From: Pseudomonadota bacterium | Lineage (GTDB): Bacteria; Pseudomonadota; Alphaproteobacteria; Acetobacterales; Acetobacteraceae | Length of the DNA: 64,000 bases | Assembly: GCA_021805565.1 (NCBI GenBank) | Contig: JAJZFA010000011.1 | Coordinates: 1-64,000, forward strand | Direction: 5' to 3' | Part shown: piece after piece, positions 35,805 to 45,513 of the stretch | How the letters are laid out: each line of letters begins with the position of its first letter | Position numbering within the stretch: position 1 is the stretch's first letter | The notes under the pieces: model-generated | What the model saw: the letters and a program-made list of their open reading frames with translations, nothing else | The model's database searches: none | Told to the model about the DNA's origin: nothing | Position numbers and translations under genes: made by a program

Positions 35805-36179
35805 GGCGCGGGCACCGATGGAACACCATGGAACACCGGACATTTGCAAGGTGTTCCATGGTTTCGGCGGTTTGGAACCTGCGATATCAGTATCTTATAT
35901 ATGTGTGGAACACTGGAACACCATAGAACACCTGATTTAACGTGTTCTTGGGCACATAGACCGTGAACAAGATAGGTACACACGCTGGCCTGTCGCATGG
36001 TCCGGACCCTTCTGATGCTCCGCCGTGTTTTTCCCGCGGACCAACCGCGGACCAACGGATTCGGGTATCCTTAGCGTCTCATGGCGGCGTGTGTCACGAT
36101 CCGGGTTTGCTATGCCTTTGAAATGGCGCCTATTGGCGGTTAGTGGCAGCGTGCGGCATTTCATGCCGGTTGCGATATT
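35805..36179. other. right non-coding end with GTGTTCC motifs
   Basis: Between the integrase start and attR. Exact heptamers GGAACAC/GTGTTCC lie at 35820, 35830, 35851, 35907 and 35915, with near copies at 35874, 35925 and 35942, around an AT-rich TATATATGTG core. The integrase promoter must lie here, so the motif probably both regulates int and marks the right arm. The paired GCGGACCAAC repeats follow at 36036. Confidence 0.6.
36036..36056 (+). repeat. right pair of GCGGACCAAC direct repeats
   Basis: Copies at 36036-36045 and 36047-36056, separated by one base, exactly as in the left pair (19758-19778), and 124 bp inside attR. Shared orientation and spacing at both ends support arm-type integrase binding sites. 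Confidence 0.7.
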
Positions 36180-36238
36180 CCTGAATGGCATTCAGGAGGT
36201 CAGGGGTTCGATTCCCCTCGGCTCCACCAGCGGTTTCA
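36180..36238 (+). repeat. attR direct repeat (59 bp)
   Basis: Perfect copy of 19650-19708, comprising the anticodon stem through CCA of tRNA-Ala plus nine bases. It lacks the tRNA 5' half, so it is not a functional tRNA gene. It marks the right boundary of the element. Confidence 0.93.
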
Positions 36239-36375
36239 GTATAATCCCCGCTACGTCCATCGCCGTCGAATCGTCGCGCGCGCATGGTCTGGCGCGTGCC
36301 TGCGATCGAACGGTACCGCCCGAATCATCGCGGGGGAGGACAAGCCGAACGCGGCGTGGCAGACTGCGTTTCATC

Positions 36376-36900
36376 ATGCGCCAGCTTCTGCTTCTCCGGC
36401 ACGCGAAGTCCACCTGGGACGACGCCTCGATGCCCGACCGGGACCGCCCGCTCAACGCGCGCGGGCGGCGATCCGCCGCCGCGATGCGCCAGGCCATGCG
36501 CGATCTTGGCCTGGCCCCCGATATGGTTTTGGTGTCCACCGCCAGACGCACGATGGAAACACTGGAAGCGCTGGAGCCATGGGACGACACACCGCTGATC
36601 GAGCCGATGGATAGCCTGTATCTGGCCAGCCCGATGCAACTGATGGCGGCGCTGCATGGCGTGGCGGAAACGGTGCGCAGCGTGCTGCTGATCGCCCATA
36701 ATCCTGGCTTACACGATCTTGCGCTGGGCCTGATCGGCTCGTCTGGCGGCGTCAACGAACGGGCCTTCGCGGAGGGGTTTCCAACCGCCGCCCTGGCCGA
36801 GTTCGTCGTGGCCGGGTCCTGGTGGGACCTGCGCGAAGGCGGCGGGCGGCTGATCCGCTTCCTGACGCCGCGGATGCTGGAGGGCGCCGGTTCGTCCTGA
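36376..36900 (+). CDS. SixA-type histidine phosphatase
   Basis: 174 residues of the histidine phosphatase superfamily. The catalytic motif LLLRHAKS is at residues 4-11 (RHAK rather than RHGE, as in SixA), with a second catalytic region AHNPGLHDLAL. SixA dephosphorylates phosphohistidine in signalling proteins in E. coli. It starts at ATG 36376; an earlier in-frame start would lie in the att region. Its stop overlaps the next start (TGATG), coupling it to the CHAD-domain gene. Confidence 0.88.
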   Translation: MRQLLLLRHAKSTWDDASMPDRDRPLNARGRRSAAAMRQAMRDLGLAPDMVLVSTARRTMETLEALEPWDDTPLIEPMDSLYLASPMQLMAALHGVAETVRSVLLIAHNPGLHDLALGLIGSSGGVNERAFAEGFPTAALAEFVVAGSWWDLREGGGRLIRFLTPRMLEGAGSS

Positions 36901-38348
36901 TGGAACTGGAACTGACAGCGGATGCGGCGGCGATCGCGGCGCTGGCCAGGTTGAAGGCATTAACCGGCTGCCGGACGGGGCGCCCGGTTGGGCGGTCCGT
37001 CAAAATCGTGTGGCATGATAGTCCGGATCGTACGCTGCTGGCGGCCGGCCTGACTTTGGCCGAACAGAACGGTGTGCGCGTGCTGGAACGCCTGGTTCCC
37101 GCCGCGGACACCTGGCTGCCCGCCCAGCCGGCGCCGGTGGTCGCCGTGCAGGATCGGTTGCCCGTCACGCTGGCGCCGATGGCAGCGTTCGAGGGGCGCC
37201 AAACCGTTAGCATCCACACTGTCGGCGGCCAGCCTGTTACCATAACCATAGCAAAAGGCGTGCTCCGCGCGGTTGCCGCGTCGCAGCCCGCGATCCGGAT
37301 CAGGATAAGCGGCGTCGCCGGCTCCGTGCGGGAGGCCGCGGCGCTGATCGCCGGGGCCGGGGTCATCGGCGTGCCGCTGGCGACGCTGGCGGCGGAGGGT
37401 ATCGCACTGGCGACCGGCCAGCCCGCCGCCCCGCGCCATAGCGGTCCACCAGTCTTGCCGGCGGGGCCGCTAAGCGCGACCGCCGCACTGCGGCATAGTC
37501 TGGGGCATCTGACCGATGCGATGCTGGCGCATGCCCCGGCGGCGATCGAGGCTGGTGGCGGCGGACCCGAGGCCGTCCATCAGATGCGTGTCGCGGTTCG
37601 GCGTGCCCGTTCCGCGCTGACTGTCTTCCGGACGGCTGTTGCGCCGCATGCGCTGGACGGGGTTGCCCAGGGTCTGCGCGACCTGGGTGTCCGGCTGGGA
37701 CCAGTGCGCGACTGGGACGTGTTTGCCGGGGAGACCATGCCGGTCATCCTGCGGGCGATGCCCGACGATGTCCGGCTGGGTCGCCTGATGGCGGCGGTGT
37801 CGCGTCGCCGGGCGCAGTGCCGGGCGGCGCTGGGCACGTACCTTGGCGATCCAGCTTTCCGGCTGCTGGGTATCGAACTGGCATGGTTCGCGGCGGCGGA
37901 GCTGTGTCGCACGCCGGATGACGCCGCCGGGAAAGAACCCATCCCGCCGCCGCTGACGGAATTCGCCGCACCGGTGCTGCGGCACCGTTGGAAGAAACTG
38001 GACGGGGCCGGGAAGCGGATCGACGCGCTCGATATTCCGTCGCTGCATGCGGTCCGGCTGCGGGCTAAGCGCGCCCGTTACGCGGCTGAGCTATTTCTGC
38101 CGCTTTACCCAGGCAAGGCACCGCGGCGGTTTATCCAGCGGCTGAGCGTGTTGCAGCAGCGAATGGGGGTCTTGAACGACGGCGCGGTCGCGGCGTACCT
38201 GCTGACCGACCTCGGTGGCGCGCCAGGGCGGCATGCCTATGCGATCGGGGTGGTGACCGGGTTTCTGGCCGCGCGTGGGATGGCGATGCGCCCGCGAATC
38301 GTCTCGGCGTTTGAAAAATTCCGTCGCCAGCCGACTTTTTGGGATTGA
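36900..38348 (+). CDS. CHAD-domain protein with degenerate CYTH-like N-terminus
   Basis: 482 residues. The C-terminal CHAD domain (from about 200) has the conserved HQMRVAVRRARSAL and LRAKRARYAAELF basic helices, which bind polyphosphate in family members. The N-terminal part looks like a CYTH triphosphatase domain but its signature reads MELELT instead of ExExK, so it may not be catalytic. It begins one base inside the upstream phosphatase stop. A link with polyphosphate is inferred from the domain, not shown. Confidence 0.82.
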   Translation: MELELTADAAAIAALARLKALTGCRTGRPVGRSVKIVWHDSPDRTLLAAGLTLAEQNGVRVLERLVPAADTWLPAQPAPVVAVQDRLPVTLAPMAAFEGRQTVSIHTVGGQPVTITIAKGVLRAVAASQPAIRIRISGVAGSVREAAALIAGAGVIGVPLATLAAEGIALATGQPAAPRHSGPPVLPAGPLSATAALRHSLGHLTDAMLAHAPAAIEAGGGGPEAVHQMRVAVRRARSALTVFRTAVAPHALDGVAQGLRDLGVRLGPVRDWDVFAGETMPVILRAMPDDVRLGRLMAAVSRRRAQCRAALGTYLGDPAFRLLGIELAWFAAAELCRTPDDAAGKEPIPPPLTEFAAPVLRHRWKKLDGAGKRIDALDIPSLHAVRLRAKRARYAAELFLPLYPGKAPRRFIQRLSVLQQRMGVLNDGAVAAYLLTDLGGAPGRHAYAIGVVTGFLAARGMAMRPRIVSAFEKFRRQPTFWD

Positions 38349-38463
38349 TGGACGGGCCGGCCGGGACGATCCGTTGCCTGGAACGGCGTTGCAAAGGCCG
38401 GTTCGCATTTCCAACGCCCGCCGCGTAGAACCTGAACCGACATCGCCGTATCGGAGGACACCC

Positions 38464-39768
38464 ATGAATCTGTATCGCCTGCTGCAAAAGCGTGCCGCCG
38501 CCGGCCATCCCGTCAGCGTCGGACTGATTGGCGCCGGCAAGTTCGGGTCGATGTTCCTGTCGCAGGTGCCCAGCACCCCTGGGCTGCACGTCGCCGCCAT
38601 TGCCGACCTGTCGCCCGAACGGGCCCGTCATGCCTGCCGGGATGTCGGCTGGACCGAAGAACGCATCGCCGCCACCCGTTTCGTCGATGACGCCGCCGCG
38701 ATGATCGCCTTTCCCGAGGTCGAGGTCGTAGTGGAAGCCACCGGCCATGCCCCAGCCGGTATCGCCCACGCCCGCCGGGCGATCCGCGAGGGCAAGCACA
38801 TCGTCATGGTGAACGTCGAAGCCGACGTACTGGCCGGCCCGCTGTTGGCCCGCGAGGCGGAGGCCGCCGGCGTGGTGTACAGCCTGGCATATGGCGATCA
38901 GCCGGCCCTGATTTGCGAACTGGTGGACTGGGCGCGGTCTTGCGGGTTTCCGGTCATCGCCGCCGGTAAGGGTACCAAATACCGGCCCGAATATCACGCG
39001 TCCACGCCCGAAACCGTTTGGGGCCATTATGGGCTGACGGCCGAGCAGGCGAAAACCGGCGGGATGAACCCGCAAATGTTCAACTCGTTCCTCGACGGCA
39101 CCAAGTCGGGGATCGAGATGGCGGCCGTCGCCAACGCCTCCGGCCTGAGGCCGGCACCGGACGGGCTGGTATTTCCGCCCGTGGGAACCCACGAAATGGC
39201 GGACAGGCTGCGGCCGGGAAGCACCGGAACACTGCATCACAGCGGGCAGGTGGAGGTGATTTCAAGCATTCATCGCGACGGCAGTCCGGTGACCAACGAC
39301 CTGCGCTGGGGCGTGTTCGTGGTGTTCGAGGCGCCAAACGACTATGCCCAACGCTGTTTCCAGGAATATGGCGTTACGACGGATTCCACCGGCCGGGTGT
39401 CGGCGCTGTACCGGCCGTTCCATCTGATCGGGCTGGAATTGAATGTGTCGATCCTGTCGGCGGCCCTGCGCAAGGAAGCGACCGGCGCACCCACGGGCTT
39501 CCGCGGCGACGTGGTGTCCACCGCCAAACGCGATCTGCGCGCCGGGGAAATGCTGGACGGCGAAGGCGGCGCCTGCGTCTGGGGCAAACTGATGACAGCG
39601 GCGGACAGCTTGCGCCGTGGCGGCCTGCCGATCGGGCTGGCCAACCGTGTGCCATTGGTGCGCGATGTGGCGATGGGACAGCCAGTCACATGGGACGATG
39701 TGCGAATCGATACCGAAGGCGACGCCTATAAATACCGGCGAGCGATGGAAGCGGCGTTCCCCGCCTAA
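38464..39768 (+). CDS. NAD(P)-dependent oxidoreductase with SAF domain
   Basis: 434 residues. An N-terminal Rossmann domain (VGLIGAGKFGSMF, about 19-31) with the homoserine-dehydrogenase-like layout AVVEATGHAPAGIAHARRAI is followed by a C-terminal SAF domain (TAKRDLRAGEMLDGEGG). Such proteins are widespread in alphaproteobacteria and act on sugar-acid-like substrates; the exact substrate cannot be told. ATG 38464 has GGAGG upstream. It ends before a bidirectional-looking terminator. Confidence 0.8.
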   Translation: MNLYRLLQKRAAAGHPVSVGLIGAGKFGSMFLSQVPSTPGLHVAAIADLSPERARHACRDVGWTEERIAATRFVDDAAAMIAFPEVEVVVEATGHAPAGIAHARRAIREGKHIVMVNVEADVLAGPLLAREAEAAGVVYSLAYGDQPALICELVDWARSCGFPVIAAGKGTKYRPEYHASTPETVWGHYGLTAEQAKTGGMNPQMFNSFLDGTKSGIEMAAVANASGLRPAPDGLVFPPVGTHEMADRLRPGSTGTLHHSGQVEVISSIHRDGSPVTNDLRWGVFVVFEAPNDYAQRCFQEYGVTTDSTGRVSALYRPFHLIGLELNVSILSAALRKEATGAPTGFRGDVVSTAKRDLRAGEMLDGEGGACVWGKLMTAADSLRRGGLPIGLANRVPLVRDVAMGQPVTWDDVRIDTEGDAYKYRRAMEAAFPA

Positions 39769-39797
39769 ACTCCGTTGGCGGGCCGTAAAAAAGCAAA

Positions 39798-39820
39798 AAG
39801 GCCGGGAATGACCCGGCCTT
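39798..39820 (-). terminator. rho-independent terminator
   Basis: Stem AAGGCCGGG / CCCGGCCTT with loop AATGA. Read on the minus strand it is followed by a T-rich run (revcomp of the A-rich 39786-39797), so it terminates the small secreted-protein gene at 39844. It also lies 30 bp after the plus-strand SAF gene stop and may act on both. Confidence 0.85.
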
Positions 39821-39843
39821 CGTGCAGTCTTCCAGCGACGGTG

Positions 39844-40074
39844 TTAGCCGCCGGCATTGATCGTGCGGCCCTCGGCGGTGCGCGGCGCATCCACCCGGGT
39901 GTGGTTGCGGTGACCGAATATCTCGGAAAACACCGTCTTGTCGTGGTAAGCCTGATTCGGGAACGCCTGCGAGCCGTACTGGGTCGGTTCGGCGCCGCCA
40001 AATCCGCCTTCCGCGAATGCGGTGCCCATTCCAAGGCTCATAACGGCAACGGCGGCGAGGATCATTTTATTCAT
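39844..40074 (-). CDS. small secreted protein
   Basis: 76 residues from ATG 40074 with GGAG 8 bp upstream. A signal peptide (MNKMILAAVAVMSLGMGTAFA) is followed by a 55-residue mature part without cysteines (GGFGGAEPTQYGSQAFPNQ). Family unknown. Its own terminator follows at 39798-39820, so it is a monocistronic gene, probably well expressed. Confidence 0.75.
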   Translation of the reverse strand: MNKMILAAVAVMSLGMGTAFAEGGFGGAEPTQYGSQAFPNQAYHDKTVFSEIFGHRNHTRVDAPRTAEGRTINAGG

Positions 40075-40323
40075 CGTAAGTCTCCATAATCTGTCCGGCG
40101 CGATCATGCGCTTGAACCCCTAGATGAGGCGGCACACGCCGGAAGATAATGCTGCAATGCAGCATAGGACTTATGCCTCAGCCGGTGAAATAGGGGCGGC
40201 ACAGCAGGGGCGGCGCAATCGAAGGCCAATGACGCAACGACACCTCCGGTTTCGCGGACCGGCGCTGATTCACGCGGGGGGACGGCTGCCACGGGCGGGT
40301 TTTGCAGGCCGCCCCTGGCGGTA

Positions 40324-41928
<1,605 letters not shown>

Positions 41929-41989
41929 TGGTTTCACTCCCGGTTCGGGCGGCACGGTTTTACCGTTGCTCGGGCTATGCGCGACGAAA

Positions 41990-42071
41990 TTCTCATATTG
42001 CGGGATTTTAGCGCCGTCAAGAGGGATTGGGGATAATCCCGTGTTGCGAATTTTTTTGTATTTCTCATATT
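41990..42071. promoter_or_regulatory. repeated TTCTCATATT sites, possible IclR operator
   Basis: TTCTCATATT occurs at 41990-41999 and 42062-42071 in the same orientation between the divergent monooxygenase and IclR genes, each followed within a few bases by TGCG. The spacing (72 bp) and location fit regulator binding near both promoters. Role inferred. Confidence 0.45.
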
Positions 42072-42110
42072 ATGCGAAAATATGTGGATTTCTCTTTCAA
42101 AGGCAGCGCG

Positions 42111-42941
42111 ATGGATCGGATGACCGCTTCCGCACCGGGCCGGCCGGGTGCGGGCGAGACGAGCGTGACCCGCGTTCTTGGCATCCTGGATTTGTTCACG
42201 CCGGAGGCGCCGGTATGGACGGCCGATACGATGATCGAGCATCTTTTGCTGGGCCGGGCGACGATATATCGATATGTCCGCGCGTTGTGCGATGCCGGGT
42301 TTCTGGTGCCGGTCGCCGGGGCCGGGTATGCGCTGGGGCCGCGGTTTATCGAGTTCGACCGGAACATCCGTTTGGCCGATCCGTTGCTGCATATCGTGCC
42401 GCCGGTGATGGCGGAGCTTCGGGACACGGTCGCCGGCGGGCAGTTGCTGTGCGCATTCTACGGACTGCGTGTGCTGGCCGTGCTGCAGGACAAGACCGAT
42501 CCGGACATCACCATGAGCATGGAGCGCGGCCGCCCGTTTCCGCTGTTTCAGGGATCGCCGTCGCGGGTGATCCTGGCGCATTTGCCCACCTATCGGTTGC
42601 GCAACCTGGCGTTGAACCATCAGGCGGCGATCGCCGCGGCGGGGCTGGGGCAGAACTGGGCGGAATTTCGCGATGGGCTGCGGGCGGTGCGGCGGATGGG
42701 TTATCTGGTTGCCAGCGACATCGACAAGGCGCTTGTCGGTATCTCCGCGCCGATTTTCCATGCGCCTGGGTCGGTGGTGGCGAGCCTGTGCCTGGTTCGC
42801 ACGAAAGAGCGGGTGACGCCGGACGATGCGGCGTATCTGGGGCGCCTAGCGGTCACGGCGTGTCAGCGGATTTCCGCCGAACTTCAGGCGTTCCGGCTGA
42901 GACAGACGGATGCGGCGTTTCCGGTATCGCGCGTGCGGTAG
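42111..42941 (+). CDS. IclR-family transcription regulator
   Basis: 276 residues from ATG 42111. The N-terminal winged helix (SVTRVLGILDLFTPEAPVWTADTMIEHLLLGRATIYRYVRALCDAGFL) is followed by a GAF-like ligand domain with RGRPFPLFQGSPSRVILAHL. It is expected to regulate the divergent monooxygenase gene in response to a ketone or related metabolite. A start upstream at 42027 would lie within the likely operator. Confidence 0.85.
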   Translation: MDRMTASAPGRPGAGETSVTRVLGILDLFTPEAPVWTADTMIEHLLLGRATIYRYVRALCDAGFLVPVAGAGYALGPRFIEFDRNIRLADPLLHIVPPVMAELRDTVAGGQLLCAFYGLRVLAVLQDKTDPDITMSMERGRPFPLFQGSPSRVILAHLPTYRLRNLALNHQAAIAAAGLGQNWAEFRDGLRAVRRMGYLVASDIDKALVGISAPIFHAPGSVVASLCLVRTKERVTPDDAAYLGRLAVTACQRISAELQAFRLRQTDAAFPVSRVR

Positions 42942-43004
42942 GGATCGCTGGGTCGGGCGGCGTCCGTGGCCGGCTGGGTATCAGGCGATGTCCGGCCCTT
43001 AGTA

Positions 43005-43046
43005 ATTGCTCGACGCTGCCGCTTGTAGCGATTATCGTCGAGCAAT
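43005..43046. repeat. 11-bp perfect inverted repeat
   Basis: ATTGCTCGACG (43005-43015) and CGTCGAGCAAT (43036-43046) with a 20-bp loop, downstream of the IclR gene. There is no T-run, so a simple terminator is doubtful. It lies between two transcription units in the 214-bp gap. Confidence 0.5.
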
Positions 43047-43155
43047 CCATAAGCGCCCATGACACCCCGACGACCCGGACGATTTTCTTTGACGGGCGGA
43101 CAATGCGACGGGTCAGATACAAAGGTATGAAATTCCTGGCGGAAGGCTTGCCCCC

Positions 43156-43896
43156 ATGGTCCGTATCGTCTTGGCCGCACTCGCCTTGCTGTTGCCGTTC
43201 GCCGGCGCCGGCCCGGCATCGGCCGACGATGCCGATGTGGCGCTGGTGCTGGTGACCGACGTGTCCCGCAGTATCGACGACACCGAGTTCAAGCTGGAAA
43301 AGGACGGTTACGTCAGTGCCTTCACCAGTCCGCGCGTGTTGCAGGCCATCCGCGGCGGGTCCGCCGGCAGGATCGCCGTCGCCTATGTGGAATTTGCCAG
43401 CGTGTTCGAGGTGAGCACCGTGCTGGGATGGACCATGATCGGCGACAAGGCGTCGGCGGAGGCGTTCGCCGGTCGCCTGGCCGCGGCGCCGCGGTCGTTC
43501 TGGGGCCGTACGGCGATCGGCGCCGGGGTGGATCAGGCCGTGCGGCTTCTGGCCGAATCGGGAATAAAAGCCACACGGCTTGTCATCGATGTCTGCGGCG
43601 ACGGCACCAACAACGCCGGACGCGAGGTGTCGGAGGCGCGCGACGACGCGCTGAAGGCTGGCATCACCATCAACGGGCTGGCGATTATCAACGACCATCC
43701 GGTCTCGTGGACATTCGCCCATGTGCAGCCGCCGGGCGGCCTTGCCAAATATTACCGCGACAATGTGACCGGTGGCACAGGCAGTTTTGTCCTGGAAGTG
43801 CATGATTTCGCGACGTTTGGCGAGGCGATGACACGCAAGCTGGCCGATGAGATCGCGGCGGCGCCGCCGGACGGCACCTTCGCATTCCGCCACTGA
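43156..43896 (+). CDS. DUF1194 (VWA-domain) exported protein
   Basis: 246 residues with a signal peptide (residues 1-23, ending ASA) and a von Willebrand A-like fold: the MIDAS motif is DVSRS, and the later SFWGRTAIGAGVDQA and VIDVCGDGTNNAG segments match DUF1194. This family is common in alphaproteobacteria; its function is unknown. Predicted periplasmic. It ends 79 bp before an ABC transporter operon. Confidence 0.82.
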   Translation: MVRIVLAALALLLPFAGAGPASADDADVALVLVTDVSRSIDDTEFKLEKDGYVSAFTSPRVLQAIRGGSAGRIAVAYVEFASVFEVSTVLGWTMIGDKASAEAFAGRLAAAPRSFWGRTAIGAGVDQAVRLLAESGIKATRLVIDVCGDGTNNAGREVSEARDDALKAGITINGLAIINDHPVSWTFAHVQPPGGLAKYYRDNVTGGTGSFVLEVHDFATFGEAMTRKLADEIAAAPPDGTFAFRH

Positions 43897-43975
43897 CGGG
43901 TTCTGTCGCCGGGCATGCCACCCATCCGCCGATCGCCCCTTGGCGGATGGGCGCGCGCGCCGTATCGGAGCGGCC

Positions 43976-44716
43976 ATGAACGCCATCGAAACCGAACATC
44001 TCACCAAGCGATACGGCCCCGTGCTGGCGGTGGACGATATCGGTTTCGCCGTCCCCGCCGGCTCCACAACCGGCCTGCTCGGTGGCAACGGAGCCGGCAA
44101 AACAACCACCATCGCCATGCTGCTCGGCCTGCTCGTCCCCACCGCCGGACGGATCGCCGTGCTCGGCCACGACATGGCACGTGACCGGTTCGCCGCCCTG
44201 GCCCGGATGAACTTCTCCTCGCCCTATGTCGCCCTGCCGTCCCGCCTGACGGTGCGGGAAAACCTGATCGTTTACGGCCATCTTTACGATGTCCGGGGCG
44301 TGTCGGACCGCATCGCGGCACTGGCGCGGGAACTCGATCTGGGACCGATCCTGGACCGGCCGGCGGGCCAGTTGTCAGCCGGCCAGAAAACCCGCGTCGC
44401 GCTGGCCAAGGCGCTGATCAACCGTCCCGACGTTCTGCTGCTGGATGAACCCACCGCCAGCCTGGACCCCGATACCGGCGATCTGGTGCGCACATGGCTG
44501 GAACAATACCGCGCCGAAACCGGCTGCACGATCCTGCTGGCCAGCCACAACATGGCGGAGGTCGAACGCCTGTGTTCGGACGTCGTGATGCTGAAACAGG
44601 GCCGGGTGGTCGATCGCGGAACCCCGGCGGCTCTGCTGGCGCGGTATGAACGGCAGGATCTCGAATCGGTGTTCCTCGACATCGCCCGCGACCGCCGGCA
44701 AGCGGTGCCGGCATGA
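43976..44716 (+). CDS. ABC transporter ATPase
   Basis: 246 residues from ATG 43976 with GGAG upstream. Walker A is GGNGAGKTTT, the signature is LSAGQKTR, Walker B is LLLDEPTASLD, and the H-loop is SHN. The order ATPase-then-permease and the sequence style are those of ABC-2 exporters (NodI-like). The stop overlaps the permease start by 4 bp (ATGA). The substrate is unknown, possibly a glycan or hydrophobic compound. Confidence 0.9.
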   Translation: MNAIETEHLTKRYGPVLAVDDIGFAVPAGSTTGLLGGNGAGKTTTIAMLLGLLVPTAGRIAVLGHDMARDRFAALARMNFSSPYVALPSRLTVRENLIVYGHLYDVRGVSDRIAALARELDLGPILDRPAGQLSAGQKTRVALAKALINRPDVLLLDEPTASLDPDTGDLVRTWLEQYRAETGCTILLASHNMAEVERLCSDVVMLKQGRVVDRGTPAALLARYERQDLESVFLDIARDRRQAVPA

Positions 44717-45513
44717 GGCCGGGCCTCCGCCGTATCTGGGGCCTGATGTACCGGCACCTGGCGCTGTACCGCCGGTCCTGGCCACGCATGCTGGAACTGG
44801 CATACTGGCCGGTTCTGCAAATGTGCATCTGGGGTTTCACCGCACGCTTCCTCGCGGCGCGGATGGGCAATCCCGGCCTGATCGCGGGCGCCACGCTGCT
44901 GGGCGGGGTGCTGCTGTGGGAAGTGACGCTGCGCAGCCAGATGGGGATGTCGATCTCATTCCTGGAGGAAATCTGGTCGCGCAATCTGGGCCACGTGTTC
45001 GTCAGCCCGCTGCGCCCGTTCGAGCTGATCGCCGCGCTGATCGGCATGTCGGTCATCCGCATGCTGCTTGGCGTGATGCCGGCGATCCTGCTGGCCTGGG
45101 GCTTGTATGCGTTCAACCTGTTCACCCTGGGGCCGGTGCTGATCCTGTTCTTTATCAATCTGATGATCATGGGCTGGGCGGTTGCGCTGGGCGTGGTGTC
45201 GCTGATCCTGCGGCATGGGTCCGGGGCGGAACCGCTCGCCTGGGGCGTGCTGTTCGGGCTGGCGCCGTTTTCCGCCGTGTTCTACCCGGTGTCGGTCCTG
45301 CCCGCGTTCGTCCGGCCGCTGGCCTACGCGCTGCCCACGACCCATGTGTTCGAGGGTATGCGCGCCGCGCTCTCGCAGGGCACGATACGGTGGGACCATC
45401 TGGCCGCCGCGTTCGGCCTGAACCTGATTTGGCTTGCCGGTGCCGCGTGGCTGTTCGCGCGGCAATTCCACGCGGCCCGCGTCAGCGGCGCCCTGATTGC
45501 TATTGGTGAATGA
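44713..45513 (+). CDS. ABC-2 type transporter permease
   Basis: 266 residues with about six hydrophobic segments and the ABC-2 signature near the C-terminus (PTTHVFEGMRAAL). It partners the ATPase upstream (4-bp overlap) and overlaps the phosphatase gene downstream (ATGA), forming a compact three-gene operon. NodJ-like in size and layout. Confidence 0.85.
   Translation: MRPGLRRIWGLMYRHLALYRRSWPRMLELAYWPVLQMCIWGFTARFLAARMGNPGLIAGATLLGGVLLWEVTLRSQMGMSISFLEEIWSRNLGHVFVSPLRPFELIAALIGMSVIRMLLGVMPAILLAWGLYAFNLFTLGPVLILFFINLMIMGWAVALGVVSLILRHGSGAEPLAWGVLFGLAPFSAVFYPVSVLPAFVRPLAYALPTTHVFEGMRAALSQGTIRWDHLAAAFGLNLIWLAGAAWLFARQFHAARVSGALIAIGE

Larger units (their letters stand above)
19650..36238. mobile_element. 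16.5-kb integrative element in tRNA-Ala, phage-satellite-like
   Basis: Bounded by a perfect 59-bp direct repeat of the tRNA 3' half, with a tyrosine integrase gene next to the right end. The content is: small terminase subunit, BrnT/antitoxin pair, DUF927 helicase-like protein, Toprim primase, AlpA-type regulator, ribbon-helix-helix regulator, two exported small proteins, a gpZ-like tail protein, a coiled-coil protein and the integrase. There is no large terminase, portal, capsid or lysis gene and no conjugation gene. That pattern fits a satellite that depends on a helper phage. The site is shared with other tRNA-targeting islands. Confidence 0.85.

Noticed and set aside
36025-36375. An upstream extension of the SixA-type phosphatase through attR.
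   Set aside because: The extension is made of att and intergenic sequence; the conserved N-terminus (MRQLLLLRHAK) begins at 36376.
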